Shown here: positions 12,501-20,358 of the stretch, piece after piece
Layout of the letters: the number at the start of each line of letters is the position of its first letter
How positions within the stretch are numbered: the stretch's first letter is position 1
Source: Macrophomina tecta
Lineage: Eukaryota; Ascomycota; Dothideomycetes; Botryosphaeriales; Botryosphaeriaceae
Length of the DNA stretch: 64,000 nt
NCBI GenBank assembly: GCA_024180945.1
Contig: JAKSGN010000019.1
Location: forward strand, 61,671-125,670
Reading direction: 5' to 3'
Position numbers and translations under genes: made by a program
The notes under the pieces: generated by a model
The model's database searches: none
Told to the model about the DNA's origin: nothing
What the model saw: only the letters and a program-made list of their open reading frames with translations

Positions 12501-13306
12501 TTCCGATATATTAGTAGAGTATTTGATATTAATAAAATTAATTAAATCATTAAATATTTTATTTTTAGGTGTTCTAAGCTTACCGTGTATCAAATTAATA
12601 AAAAGTATAATACCATTTTTGTCTCCAATAATATAACGAATAGTATTATTACTATCATTTGAAAACGACCTATGTTACCTAAATTTGATTGGATAAAAGC
12701 ATATAAACCTAAATTACTAATATGTGAAGTAAAGACTATTCTAGGATTAAGTACTCGATTTAAAGTAGTAGTACTTAAAACAGGAAGAGAAATATGATCA
12801 CCACCTTCTAATAAACCTGCTAGCCCTCGCGGGCTCGTCCCGCAGCAGGGCAAGGCCCCGCAGGGGACTAGATAATAACCTAAATTTTTATTATTAGCAT
12901 ATAATTTATATTGTTTATTATTAGCTCTATAATTATCTAGAGCTTTTTCTACTTCTTTACTAGTCCCTAAAAGGGACTTACCCCTAAGGTAAGGACCCTG
13001 AAGGGGACCTTCCCCGGAGGGGAAAGGGATAGGTTTAGCAATATATAAATTATAAATAGACAGTATAGTACGTTTTAATTTTGCTCTACCCTCTGATATT
13101 ATATCACGGAATCATAATGACATAGTATAAATTAATGTAACAAGTGCTATACCTAATACGTACCCAGCATTAGAAAATCCGTGGAAAGTTGAAACTGCTG
13201 AAGTAGTAAGAGTTAATAAGCTTATACTTGAATATAATGGTCAAGGTGATGGTGACACTAAATGGAACGGATGTGCTTGGAAATTACTTCTTTGAATGTT
13301 AGACAT
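6510..13306 (-). CDS. cox3: cytochrome c oxidase subunit 3, at least three intron sites
   Basis: Complex IV subunit III. Exon 1 is 13306-13088 (MSNIQRSNFQAHPFHLV... to RDIISEG). Exon 2 is 10234-10121 (TYLGNHTLAVQRG... to FWAFFH). Exon 3 is 8667 to about 8371 (SALSPTVELGAMWPPLG... to CFYFGTG). Exon 4 is about 6692-6510 (HVMIGTAFLAVGLW... to SIYYWGS, TAA). The first three junctions fit the group I T/G rule and keep frame. The exon 3/4 junction is uncertain: the best T/G solution gives FGTGYNNIVHV, one residue longer than the usual FGTGFHGLHV and lacking its His. The last intron carries two group I cores, so a micro-exon may be hidden there. Confidence 0.9.
6693..8370 (-). mobile_element. composite group I intron region in cox3 (i3)
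   Basis: Two group I cores lie in tandem. The first has AATTGCAAGAAC near 8320, GTTCAACGACTAA near 8210 and an S element near 8050. The second has AATTGCATGAAA near 6890, GTTCAACGACCA near 6805 and CATGGTCTGAAC near 6735. A decayed LAGLIDADG ORF lies between them. Boundaries are approximate. This could be two adjacent introns or one intron inserted next to another. Confidence 0.6.
6985..7990 (-). pseudogene. decayed LAGLIDADG endonuclease in cox3 i3
   Basis: Fragments of a double LAGLIDADG protein can be read in several frames. The C-terminal half has RDEMLFKCILNYLGYGVIEK, then FPFFQEYPLQSVKLLNFFDF, then LTKEGIEKISLIKSQMNTGR. Frameshifts, a G/C homopolymer near 7637 and GC-rich clusters near 7311-7345 and 7899-7953 interrupt it. 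No long ORF survives, so it is not expected to be active. Confidence 0.75.
8668..10120 (-). mobile_element. group I intron in cox3 (i2)
   Basis: 1453-bp intron after FWAFFH; exon 2 ends CAT, the intron ends G at 8668 and exon 3 starts AGTGCATTA. The 5' part has the CCAAACTCCGGGGAAGCCCT and GATCGCGGATCTAAATCAG blocks of the same intron family as the nad2 intron. Unlike in nad2, stop codons follow the splice site, so the ORF is not fused to the exon. Confidence 0.85.
8806..9846 (-). CDS. LAGLIDADG homing endonuclease in cox3 i2
   Basis: 346-residue ORF starting at the ATG at 9846 (TAA stops upstream rule out an exon fusion) and ending TAG at 8806. The two LAGLIDADG helices are GFTDSEGCFYL and GFTDAEGCFFI, each followed by the FFGVGK/IFGCGR type beta region and the DRYPLIS/EKYPLYG segments. 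The C-terminus is LEQIKQIKSGMNKYRK. One TGA-Trp (NYNW) lies just before the second motif. It appears intact, with both catalytic acidic residues present. Confidence 0.88.
10549..11451 (-). CDS. LAGLIDADG endonuclease in cox3 i1, in frame with an exon-like copy
   Basis: 300-residue ORF from the ATG at 11451 to TAG at 10549; a TGA near 10576 is read as Trp. The frame is open upstream to the exon-like TYLGNHT copy at 11547-11527, so translation may begin as an exon fusion. The two motifs are LAGLIEGDGSII and LSGFIDTDGHFSI, the type with a Glu/Asp pair in place of a canonical DADG, followed by the KFFQVNLLHK and SSKHLNYLSFFKALSYL segments. It looks intact. Confidence 0.85.
11527..11547 (-). repeat. 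second copy of the cox3 exon 2 start
   Basis: Encodes TYLGNHT and matches the true exon 2 start at 10234-10214 over at least 20 bases, then diverges. It is preceded by G, as a group I 3' splice site would be. Confidence 0.85.
11838..11858 (-). repeat. third, diverged copy of the cox3 exon 2 start
   Basis: Encodes TYLGNHM with a few substitutions and is also preceded by G. It lies just after the group I core of the first i1 unit, where that unit's 3' splice site would be expected. Confidence 0.75.
12122..13087 (-). pseudogene. decayed LAGLIDADG ORF fused to cox3 exon 1
   Basis: In frame with exon 1 (SEG then RAKLKRTILSIYNLYIAKP...). The first half has LAGLLEGGDHISL as a degenerate motif and the second half has FTGFTEADGHFGIKYV. 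The halves are in different frames near 12590-12600. GC-rich clusters at about 12818-12870 and 12956-13030 are inserted, and the C-terminal end is shifted again near 12270. The first motif has Gly-Gly where the acidic residue should be. Not expected to be active. Confidence 0.78.
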
Positions 13307-13704
13307 TTAAAATTTTTAAGACACATATTTTTCTTTTACTTTTTCACTTTACCTAATTTTTTTTCTTATAATGTAATTTATTGCATTACAATAAAATACT
13401 TTCTTTGTCGATAAGGCCCTCCCGCTTTTTTAGAGTTAGTAAAAAATAGAAGGAAAGGTGCTCACTATTTCTCTATTTATAGAGAAATCGGGCAGACCGG
13501 AAGGGACTAAATAACCACTTCTATATTTTGAAAGGGTATAATAATGGTAAATTATTGTGAAATAAATAAGGAGTAAAGAAACACGGTTAACAAGATAATT
13601 TTTAATTTTAATATTAAGATTATCTGTAATTCTTCTTAGCCTACCTCCTTCAAGGCTTTACTTAAAAAACAATCCTAAAAACTATGTTTTATATTGTAAA
13701 TATA
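13307..13704. other. spacer between trnM and cox3
   Basis: 398 bases. AT-rich, with a GC-richer stretch near 13405-13510 (a small AGAAATAGTGAG-type inverted repeat around 13465-13495). No gene seen. Confidence 0.5.
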
Positions 13705-13778
13705 AGCCAGGAGAGAAACTCGAATTCTCATTCTTAATGCATGAAATTAACGTTCTAACCAATTGAACTATCCTGGCT
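13705..13778 (-). tRNA. trnM: tRNA-Met (CAU) 1
   Basis: Acceptor AGCCAGG/CCTGGCT, anticodon arm TTAAT-TTCATGC-ATTAA, T-arm GAGAA/TTCTC. One of three CAU tRNAs in the window; initiator and elongator roles are not resolved. Confidence 0.93.
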
Positions 13779-13795
13779 TAAAATTATAAAAGAGG

Positions 13796-13869
13796 GGAGG
13801 ATGCCCTGACTTGAACAGGGAACTTACTGTGCCACATACAGTTGTTCTGCCTATTGAACTACATCCTCC
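13796..13869 (-). tRNA. trnH: tRNA-His (GUG)
   Basis: Acceptor GGAGGAT pairs over 7 bp; anticodon arm ACTGT-ATGTGGC-ACAGT gives GTG. Truncated or decayed relatives lie at 16476-16529 and 57274-57340. Confidence 0.93.
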
Positions 13870-14064
13870 TATATATTTTATCCAACAGAACACGAAGAGA
13901 GTACATATTTATACTTTTTTTTCTAATTATTTATCCCTTCTTAAATTTTATTTTTTATAGTTGGCCCCTCCTCCTCCGGAAACAGCAGGAAAGGAGGATA
14001 GTAATTACTATAAAAATTAGAGAGGAAAGGAAAAGAGAGGAGAGAAGAGGGCTGGTTAATAAAT

Positions 14065-14137
14065 TCCGGGGGGGTGAGTCGAACACCCAAATATGACTAC
14101 CAAAAAATCATGACTTTACCTATTCGTCTACCTCGGA
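14065..14137 (-). tRNA. trnQ: tRNA-Gln (UUG)
   Basis: Anticodon arm TGATT-TTTTGGT-AGTCA gives TTG, T-arm GGGTG/CACCC, acceptor TCCGAGG/CCCCGGA with one mismatch. Confidence 0.85.
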
Positions 14138-14964
14138 TAGTGTTTATATTTTAATACAGGGTGTTTATAATAAATATATTAAAAAGTAAATACAGAATTT
14201 ATCACTACGTAATATAACATTAAAAGGGTAAAAGTATTAACTTAATGCCAATGGTATAAATAATATAATTATATACTTTTAAAAGATAAAAAAAAAATAT
14301 AAAGGTTAAAGATATAATAGCACCTAGCCCCCCTGGGGGCGTGGGTGTCTCCCCCTTCGGGGAAGCACCTATATGTTAAATATATATATATATATATATT
14401 TGTTAAATATATATAATTTATTTAATAAAGACAATAACCTTTTTATGCACCTATTAAATATATATTTAACATAAGTATTATTAAGAATTGCAGCGTTTAA
14501 AGTATATTTAATATATAAATCCCCTACAAGATAAAAGATAAAAATTTACTAATAATTTGACGGTTTATATGTTTTGAGTATTATATTAATAACCCCCTTT
14601 TTATAATCTTTTATATAATAAAAAAAATTATGTATATTAATACGCAATATAAAGTACTAGCCCCACCCGCCGGGTCCCGCCGGGTCCCGGGTAGAAAAAA
14701 AATTAAGAGCTGTAGAAAGAGTATAAAAATTTTTATATTTATCCTTAAAAATACTCATTAAAAGGGAGGTAATACTTTATTAAAACACTATAAATTATTT
14801 ATTAATTAAGAGCTGAGCATTTAAAATATTTAGGTAATAATATAACTGTAATATTAACAGAGTTATATATCTAATCTTATATATATATATATATATTGTT
14901 TTTATAGTTATTAAATATACTATATATTAAGTACTCGCTACATATAAATAAATTTTTACAATAT
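14138..14964. other. 827-base spacer with GC clusters and (TA)n
   Basis: AT-rich with (TA)n tracts near 14376-14400 and 14878-14898. Two GC-rich clusters lie at about 14318-14375 and 14656-14694. The second, ending CCCGGGTAGA, belongs to the same family as 7899-7953 and 19138-19202. No gene seen. Confidence 0.65.
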
Positions 14965-15047
14965 ATGGGTAGTAAGACTTGAACTTACATGAGTTAATAT
15001 CATCCCGTCCTAAGCGGGACCTGTCTACCAGATTTCAGCATACCCAT
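14965..15047 (-). tRNA. trnL(uag): tRNA-Leu (UAG)
   Basis: 83-nt type II tRNA. Anticodon arm TCCCG-CTTAGGA-CGGGA gives TAG; long variable arm; acceptor ATGGGTA/TACCCAT. Confidence 0.93.
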
Positions 15048-15160
15048 TGACTTGGCTATATGGGCAAAATTTTAAGTTTGAAAAACAAGTATTATCCCTA
15101 AAAGCGGAGAGGTAGATAAAAATAAATAATAAAACTATTCTCCTCCTCCTTTATTAACAT

Positions 15161-15232
15161 GCCCAAGATAAGATTCGAACTTATAACCTAAACATCTTCA
15201 GAGTTCCGCTCTACCAATTGAGCTTCTTGGGC
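15161..15232 (-). tRNA. trnF: tRNA-Phe (GAA)
   Basis: Acceptor GCCCAAG/CTTGGGC, anticodon loop CTGAAGA, D-arm GCTC/GAGC. The anticodon stem has one mismatch. Confidence 0.92.
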
Positions 15233-15280
15233 TTTTTATTAATAAAAATAAATTTATTAGTTTTTAAATAATAAAACTAG

Positions 15281-15420
15281 TCCCCCTCTCCTAAGGAGAG
15301 GGAGGAGGCTGGTTCTCCAGGCGTGGAGAGTCCCCACCCATGGACTAGTCCGCATAGAGCCTTACTCCTCCAGACCCCCCTTCCCCCTCTTGCAGCGAGA
15401 CGAAACCCGTTACAGCAGGG
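15281..15420. repeat. large GC-rich cluster
   Basis: About 140 bases of GC-rich, palindrome-prone sequence with ctagtcccc and gactagtcc ends. It is several clusters joined together, in a spacer of 341 bases between trnF and trnA that otherwise holds nothing. Confidence 0.7.
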
Positions 15421-15573
15421 TTAATTACTGTATAATTTTTTTAAGTATTTTTTGTTAAGCGTCAAAAAAAAAAAGAAAAAACATGTACAGATAGTTTAAT
15501 CAGTTTGCATGTATTTTAAAAAGGAAATTTCTATTATGTAAATAAAAATTATACATCATAAATAATACGCATT

Positions 15574-15644
15574 GGAGATATCAGGACTCGAACCTAAAAT
15601 AACGATGAGCAAGATCGCTGTCTTACCAATTAGACTATACCCCC
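15574..15644 (-). tRNA. trnA: tRNA-Ala (UGC)
   Basis: Anticodon arm GCGAT-CTTGCTC-ATCGT gives TGC. Acceptor GGGGGTA/TATCTCC pairs over 7 bp with G-T pairs. Confidence 0.92.
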
Positions 15645-15675
15645 TTTTACTTTATATGTATAATATATATATTAA

Positions 15676-15724
15676 ATTAACCCAACTGGGATTCCAACCC
15701 AGGTTGTAACAGTGAAAGAGTTAA
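15676..15724 (-). pseudogene. displaced 3' half of a tRNA-Glu
   Basis: Carries the CTTTCAC anticodon loop region of trnE, a T-arm CTGGG/CCCAG and an acceptor strand TTGGGTT. There is no 5' half next to it. The TTGGGTT strand pairs over 7 positions with GACCTAA of the 5' fragment at 16913-16939, on the other side of the intact trnE and a GIY-YIG relic. Confidence 0.8.
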
Positions 15725-16004
15725 AAAAAAATTTTTAATATACTCTAATGTAAAACTAAAAATATATCTATATAGTCGCCCCACTTATACCCCCCCCCCT
15801 CGTGATAATAGTGAATAACGTCCATTAATATTTATACTCCTTTTCCGCATATGCCTTCTGCTTCAATTTAAATAATAATAAATTACAAATAATTACTAAA
15901 AAAAAAGAAGGGAATTAGGAAAACACTATATAAAAAATTAATATTTTTTTTACTATTCCTTCAGAAATGACCCTTAAGAAATCCCTTCAGGAATTTACCA
16001 CAGG

Positions 16005-16320
16005 GTAATAGTATATATACCTTTACAAGGTTTATTGTTTCTTATACATTTAGCAACATAAGAATAATCAGATTCTATGTATTCAGATGCTTCATTTATT
16101 TTTCTTTATATATATAAAGAAAGAAAGATCAGTAGAAAACTCTTTTGAAATACCTGTATTAGTAACTATTACAGCTTTAGATTGTGCATTATTAGCAGAT
16201 ATTTTTAATTTAGTATCCTCACTAAGAATACGACCAGAGGCAGCTTTACGCATATTCAATTTTGAAGATTCATTTTTACTACCAGACAGTTTAGTAATAA
16301 TATAAATACCCCCTTTAAAG
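16005..16320 (-). pseudogene. C-terminal fragment of a GIY-YIG endonuclease
   Basis: Encodes NUMOD-type segments (MRKAASGRILSEDTKLKISA, then SKAVIVTNTG, then SYVAKCIRNNKPCKG) with a frameshifted, AT-rich middle. No GIY-YIG catalytic part remains. It ends against a GC-rich cluster at about 16365-16440. Position between intact trnE and the displaced trnE half suggests it is the remnant of the element that split trnE. Confidence 0.75.
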
Positions 16321-16364
16321 GTTTTCTTTATCTATACTTTTATTTAGAGAAGAAATAGTCTCGG

Positions 16365-16440
16365 ACGTCGTCTACGACGACTGAGACCTAGGGGAACCCT
16401 CCCCGCCACGCTTAGCGTGGCGGGGCGAGGTCTCTCCTTG
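16365..16440. repeat. GC-rich palindromic cluster
   Basis: Contains two hairpins (CGTCGTCTACGACG and CCCCGCCACGC/GCGTGGCGGGG) between the GIY-YIG fragment and the partial trnH copy. Confidence 0.7.
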
Positions 16441-16475
16441 GAAAAATTAAGAGATTCCGCAGCTTCAGTTAAAAA

Positions 16476-16529
16476 GGGGAACTTACTGTGCCACATACAG
16501 TTGTTCTGCCTATTGAACTACACCTTCCT
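16476..16529 (-). pseudogene. partial tRNA-His copy (5' two thirds)
   Basis: Nearly identical to trnH from the D-arm through the anticodon arm (ACTGT-ATGTGGC-ACAGT), then stops before the T-arm. Not a functional tRNA by itself. Confidence 0.85.
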
Positions 16530-16795
16530 ATATATTTTTTATTCGCTACGCAATAAAAATATTAATGATTCAAAATAAAATATTGTGAATTTGAAACATA
16601 AAGTATTAATTAACTAATTAATACTTATCACATAACCTATATATTATAAATTATATATATTACATCATCATCATTATTAAATTATTATAAATTATTTACA
16701 AAAAACTATAATTTTAAATAGTAAAAATACTACAACTAGCCCTGGCGAGTTTGTACCTTAAAAAATATTTTTTTAATAATAATTAAACGTATATT

Positions 16796-16868
16796 AACCC
16801 TACAGGGATTCGAACCCTGGATCTAACAGTGAAAGAGTTATGACTTAACCAGACTTGTCGACAGGGTC
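16796..16868 (-). tRNA. trnE: tRNA-Glu (UUC)
   Basis: Anticodon loop CTTTCAC gives TTC. Acceptor GACCCTG/TAGGGTT, T-arm CAGGG/CCCTG. Flanked by displaced 5' and 3' halves of a second trnE. Confidence 0.9.
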
Positions 16869-16912
16869 TTATTATAATACTATATATTTAAATATATTGA
16901 ATTAAATAATAA

Positions 16913-16939
16913 ACCCGGAAACCTCTTGACGATTAGGTC
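16913..16939 (-). pseudogene. displaced 5' fragment of a tRNA-Glu
   Basis: GACCTAA followed by TCGTCAAGAGGTT, an acceptor strand plus D-arm of tRNA-Glu type, with nothing after it. Its acceptor strand pairs with the 3' half at 15676-15724 better than with the intact trnE. Confidence 0.65.
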
Positions 16940-16981
16940 TATTATAAACATAATATAAAAATGTTAAATTATATAATATAT

Positions 16982-17028
16982 ATCCGAAAAACGACTTGAA
17001 CGTTTACGACGATAAATCAGCGAATCTG
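16982..17028 (-). pseudogene. displaced 3' half of a tRNA-Leu(UAA)
   Basis: Variable-arm remnant, T-arm AAACG/CGTTT and acceptor strand TTCGGAT, similar to trnL(UAA) at 18673-18753 but with a different acceptor. It pairs with ATCCGAG of the 5' fragment at 18846-18870. Confidence 0.8.
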
Positions 17029-17223
17029 CATAAAAAAAAAGAACTTTTTTTAATATGTAATATCTTGATGTATTACATAAAGGGCTTTAAACCTTTTATT
17101 TCCCCTACTCTCATACTTTATATATACGCAGAAAGCAGTAGGTAGCAGCCAAGGCAAAAAAGATATATTTACTCCACTTACGATACCACCCGGGGAGGGG
17201 TGGTATTCTATATTTAGAAAAGG

Positions 17224-18459
17224 TTATGCACTTTTTCTAAATATTGTATGACCTTTACATGGTTTATTATTTTTAATACAACTACGTACATAAGACTCAT
17301 CCACGCTTAAATGTCTAGCGGCAGATGATATTGAAGGAAACTCTTGAGTTTCCATATTCAAATTATTAGTCACAAGTACAGCCTTTGAATTAGTACTATT
17401 ATCTGATAATTTTTGTAAAGTTTCCGTAGAATGTTTACGACCTAAATTAGCTTTTCTAAGAAGCTCTTTTGAAATCTCGCTATGTTTTATACCAGATTCT
17501 CTAGAGTAGAGGGCTTCTCCATAAGCCGTACTGCTGATTATATCTAAATATGAAACATTAGCTTTATGTATAATAAACCCTTTACCTAAATAAAATTTAA
17601 CCTCATCTAAGGATTTAGAAATATAACTATGATGTATACCTATATACTCAGCAGCCTTTCTGGTAGATGTAAATGTTAAAATTTCACCCGTAGCTTCATT
17701 AATTACAATTGTAGCTTGGGCTTTCAAACTTGATGTAGCTAATTTTAATCTAGTTTCTTCTGAGATTACACGGCCTATATGACTTTTTTTCATCAGTTCT
17801 TTTGAAGCTTCTGAATGTTTAAATCCTACTAATGACCCTGCTTTTTTTAAAATATTATATTCAGGGTTAAGTAAATCAAGATAATGTTGCTCTTTTTTAA
17901 TTAAAACAACGGGATCACAATATTCTAAGATTTTTAACTCAAAACTATTATACCCGTATTTAATCAACGCTTTGTAAATCATACTATTATTTTTCTTAAT
18001 TTCTCTTTCTAAGTACGAGATATTATAATAATTTCTAAATCTTTTAGATAAATCAATAGCAGACCCTACGTAACTTTTTCCTGATGCTATGTGTGTTCAC
18101 TGATAAATACCAGTTTTTTCTTTATTATCTTTTAATACCGATAATTTTAAAGTATCAGCATTAGAGTAGACAACAATTGGAGTACTAAATATTACAATAT
18201 CTGAGTTCTGCACTAACTCAATAAATGAAGCCAAAAACATATCACTATTTGATAAATAAGATAAGAAAGATAAACAGTATTTTAAACCTAATAAAGGAAT
18301 ATATATAGAACCTAAAAATGTAGAAAATACACTAACAAATAAAATAATTGTAAAAGATAATAATATTATAATAGCAACATGAGAATATAATGTAGATTTA
18401 TCACGTCTATTGGCAACGGCATTAGACATTAATAATAAAATTAAAGAAGTAAATAACAT
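17224..18459 (-). CDS. GIY-YIG endonuclease with a nad2-derived N-terminus
   Basis: 411-residue ORF, continuous under code 4. The first ~35 residues ([20 protein letters not shown]...) are a copy of the nad2 N-terminus, and the DNA upstream copies the end of trnR. Then come a membrane-like stretch, a GIY-YIG domain (GIYQWTHIASGKSYVGS, about residues 125-141; LLNPEYNILKKAGS), NUMOD3 repeats (KHSEASKELMKKSHIGR) and two NUMOD1/IENR-like modules at the C-terminus. It lies between trnL(UAA) and the displaced trnL 3' half, so it probably arrived there as a cassette after residing next to or in nad2. It appears intact. Confidence 0.85.
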
Positions 18460-18487
18460 TTTATTAGCCAAGAATCGAACTTGGATT
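18358..18487 (-). repeat. partial copy of the trnR 3' end and nad2 5' end
   Basis: Clearly similar to 5798-5930: the tRNA-Arg T-arm region followed by the first ~35 codons of nad2. It overlaps the start of the GIY-YIG ORF. Confidence 0.88.
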
Positions 18488-18672
18488 ATTTTCCCAGAAC
18501 TAATAATCATAAATTTAGGCTTTATATTAATAATATAATATAAAAGAATTGTTAAAAATTATAATTAATATAATTAATTAATATTGATCATTTATCATTA
18601 ATAAAATAAAAAGATATGTTGTTTTTTACAAAATTACTACATATATTTATACAATATATAATAAAGAATATT

Positions 18673-18753
18673 ATCCAAAGAACGACTTGAACGTTCACGA
18701 GAGTATCTCAGAAAAGCTTAAATTTTCCCTGTCTACCATTCCAGCACTTGGAT
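18673..18753 (-). tRNA. trnL(uaa): tRNA-Leu (UAA)
   Basis: Type II tRNA. Anticodon arm GAAAA-TTTAAGC-TTTTC gives TAA; T-arm GAACG/CGTTC; acceptor ATCCAAG with TTTGGAT. Flanked by displaced 5' and 3' pieces of another copy. Confidence 0.92.
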
Positions 18754-18845
18754 TATAAATTAGATATATTTAATATATATCAGATTATTAAAAAGATAAT
18801 TAGTTAATCGATATAAAAATGTTATTATTTGTTTATGAATATTAG

Positions 18846-18870
18846 TATCTACCAATTCCAGCACTCGGAT
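18846..18870 (-). pseudogene. displaced 5' fragment of a tRNA-Leu(UAA)
   Basis: Acceptor ATCCGAG and D-arm TGCTGGAATTGGTAGA, matching trnL(UAA) apart from the acceptor. The acceptor matches the displaced 3' half at 16982 and not the intact gene. Confidence 0.8.
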
Positions 18871-19059
18871 TAATATATAACTATAAATATTTATTTATCA
18901 TTATGTATAATAATTTCGTCTTTATTATAAAGGCCTGTAAACCACTTTAAGCTTTCCTGTGCATATTTGCACGAAGGGTTTAATTATATTTATTACATAT
19001 AATAAGGTAAAACATTAGATATTTTCATTCCAACATCTAATTTATTTATATCCATCCTA

Positions 19060-19110
19060 TTCCCCGACGAGCGGGGAATTCCCCCCCCCCCTGGAGGTGG
19101 GGGGGGGGGA
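19060..19110. repeat. GC-rich palindromic cluster
   Basis: Inverted repeat with arms reading CTATTCCCC.../...GGGGAATAG around C and G homopolymers, in the 809-base spacer between trnL(UAA) and trnM. A second cluster follows at 19138-19202. Confidence 0.75.
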
Positions 19111-19137
19111 ATAGGATATAGCCATTCTATAGGAATA

Positions 19138-19202
19138 CTAGTCCCCCCTACAGGGTCCTTCCCTCGCTTCGTAAGAGGTGGGACCCCTCCCCCGGGTAGA
19201 AA
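19138..19202. repeat. GC-rich cluster, family C
   Basis: Reads tagtccccc-tac(a)gggtcc...gaggtgggacc...cccgggtaga. The same design occurs at 7899-7953 in the decayed cox3 LAGLIDADG ORF, and its 3' part at 14656-14694. Confidence 0.8.
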
Positions 19203-19562
19203 TTTGTAAAAAAAAATAAGGAAATTAGTAAAAACTAACCTTAAAAATAACACCCTTTTTACTACTATAAATTAATTAATCATGAAAAACATATATTATC
19301 TTGTTACAATAGTATACCCTTTACAGTATATATTTACTATCTTTGATCTTTATTTTTTTATGAAAAAAAAAGGAGTGGTTACAGCAAATTATTCAACATA
19401 TAGATAAATAATTGATATAAAGATAAGGTACCAGCGAAGGAGGTATCGGAGGAGGAGAGAGGAGATACCAGTTGGCTTAGATTCCTCTTAAAAGGAAAAA
19501 CCAAACAGTTATTTATTTTTTATTGCTACGCGATAAAAAAAATAAATAAATCATACTAATGT

Positions 19563-19634
19563 AAGGCCAAAGTGAGTTGAACACTTATCTGAGCTATCAT
19601 GAGCAGCTTGCTTTACCTATTAAGCTATAGCCTT
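19563..19634 (-). tRNA. trnM: tRNA-Met (CAU) 2
   Basis: Acceptor AAGGCTA with TGGCCTT, anticodon arm AGCTG-CTCATGA-TAGCT. 72 nt. Confidence 0.92.
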
Positions 19635-19662
19635 AAAACATAATACAGATATTATTTTTTAA

Positions 19663-19719
19663 CTACCCTGACGGGTGGCCCCCCCCCCGGAAGGGGAGAC
19701 CCCCCCCCCGGGGGGCTAG
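19663..19719. repeat. GC-rich cluster, family B copy 1
   Basis: CTACCCTGACGGGTGGCC...CCGGAAGGGGAGAC...GGGGGGCTAG. Other copies are at 56122-56173, 57912-57960 and 58965-59018. Confidence 0.88.
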
Positions 19720-19741
19720 ATCATGCATATATTATGTATAA

Positions 19742-19811
19742 GCCCAGTACGAGATTTGCACTCATATCTTCCGATTACAAAACGGGTGCATTACTATTAT
19801 GCAAACCAGGC
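19742..19811 (-). tRNA. trnT: tRNA-Thr (UGU)
   Basis: Anticodon loop TTTGTAA gives TGT. Acceptor GCCTGGT/ACTGGGC pairs over 7 bp; T-arm ATGAG/CTCGT. The anticodon stem is weak, with mismatches at its ends. Confidence 0.82.
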
Positions 19812-19852
19812 ATGTTTAAATTTTCCATATTCTAACAAGCATATGTAAATAA

Positions 19853-19922
19853 TGCGGACAAAGGATTTGCACCTCTATATACTGGGCATGAGCCAGTAAT
19901 GTTACTATTACATCAATCCGCA
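19853..19922 (-). tRNA. trnM: tRNA-Met (CAU) 3
   Basis: Acceptor TGCGGAT/GTCCGCA, anticodon arm ACTGG-CTCATGC-CCAGT. 70 nt. Could also be a tRNA-Ile read after C34 modification; the sequence alone does not decide. Confidence 0.9.
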
Positions 19923-20358
19923 TAAAAAGATATTTTCGATAAGTATGATAATTAGTTAATAATAATATTAGTACTTTATACCTAAAAGAATTAAAACTCT
20001 TTCAGCTAAAGCCTATAAATACTTTAAAAAATAATATTCGTAGTATTCTACTACATATATTTAAGAGTATCCTAAGGTAAGTTTCGTGCCTATATGCATT
20101 CAGCACTTATCTTTAACTAACATAGCTTTCCTGCCCTGCCTATACTATATATATATACTTGAGTAAAAGCAATACCCATAATCTGAATTTTCAGATTATT
20201 TTTTTTCAAAAGCAAAAGCCAATGACTAATATTAAGCGTATAAACAACAGGTAAACCAGAGGTTAATATACCCAACTCCTTTCGTACGAAGGGGCTATCC
20301 TTATTTTACTCTAATTTCCTCTAGAAGATAGAAACCATACTGTCTCACGACGTATTTA

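Larger units (their letters stand above)
10235..13087 (-). mobile_element. tandem group I intron region in cox3 (i1)
   Basis: 2853 bp between exon 1 (ending GAGGGT) and exon 2 (starting ACTTATTTAGG). It holds three possible 3' splice junctions, each a G followed by a copy of the exon 2 start, at 10234, 11547 and 11858. Two related group I cores lie at about 11870-12070 and 11570-11800, sharing CTGAAGA and CAGCAATTAGT blocks. LAGLIDADG ORFs lie at both ends. I read it as serial insertion at one site with co-copied exon sequence. Which acceptor is used cannot be told from the sequence; the exon at 10234 is the only one that continues into cox3. Confidence 0.7.

Noticed and set aside
13842..14096. 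Plus-strand ORF at 13842-14096
   Set aside because: Overlaps trnH and trnQ on the opposite strand and reads simple AT-rich spacer; no family features.
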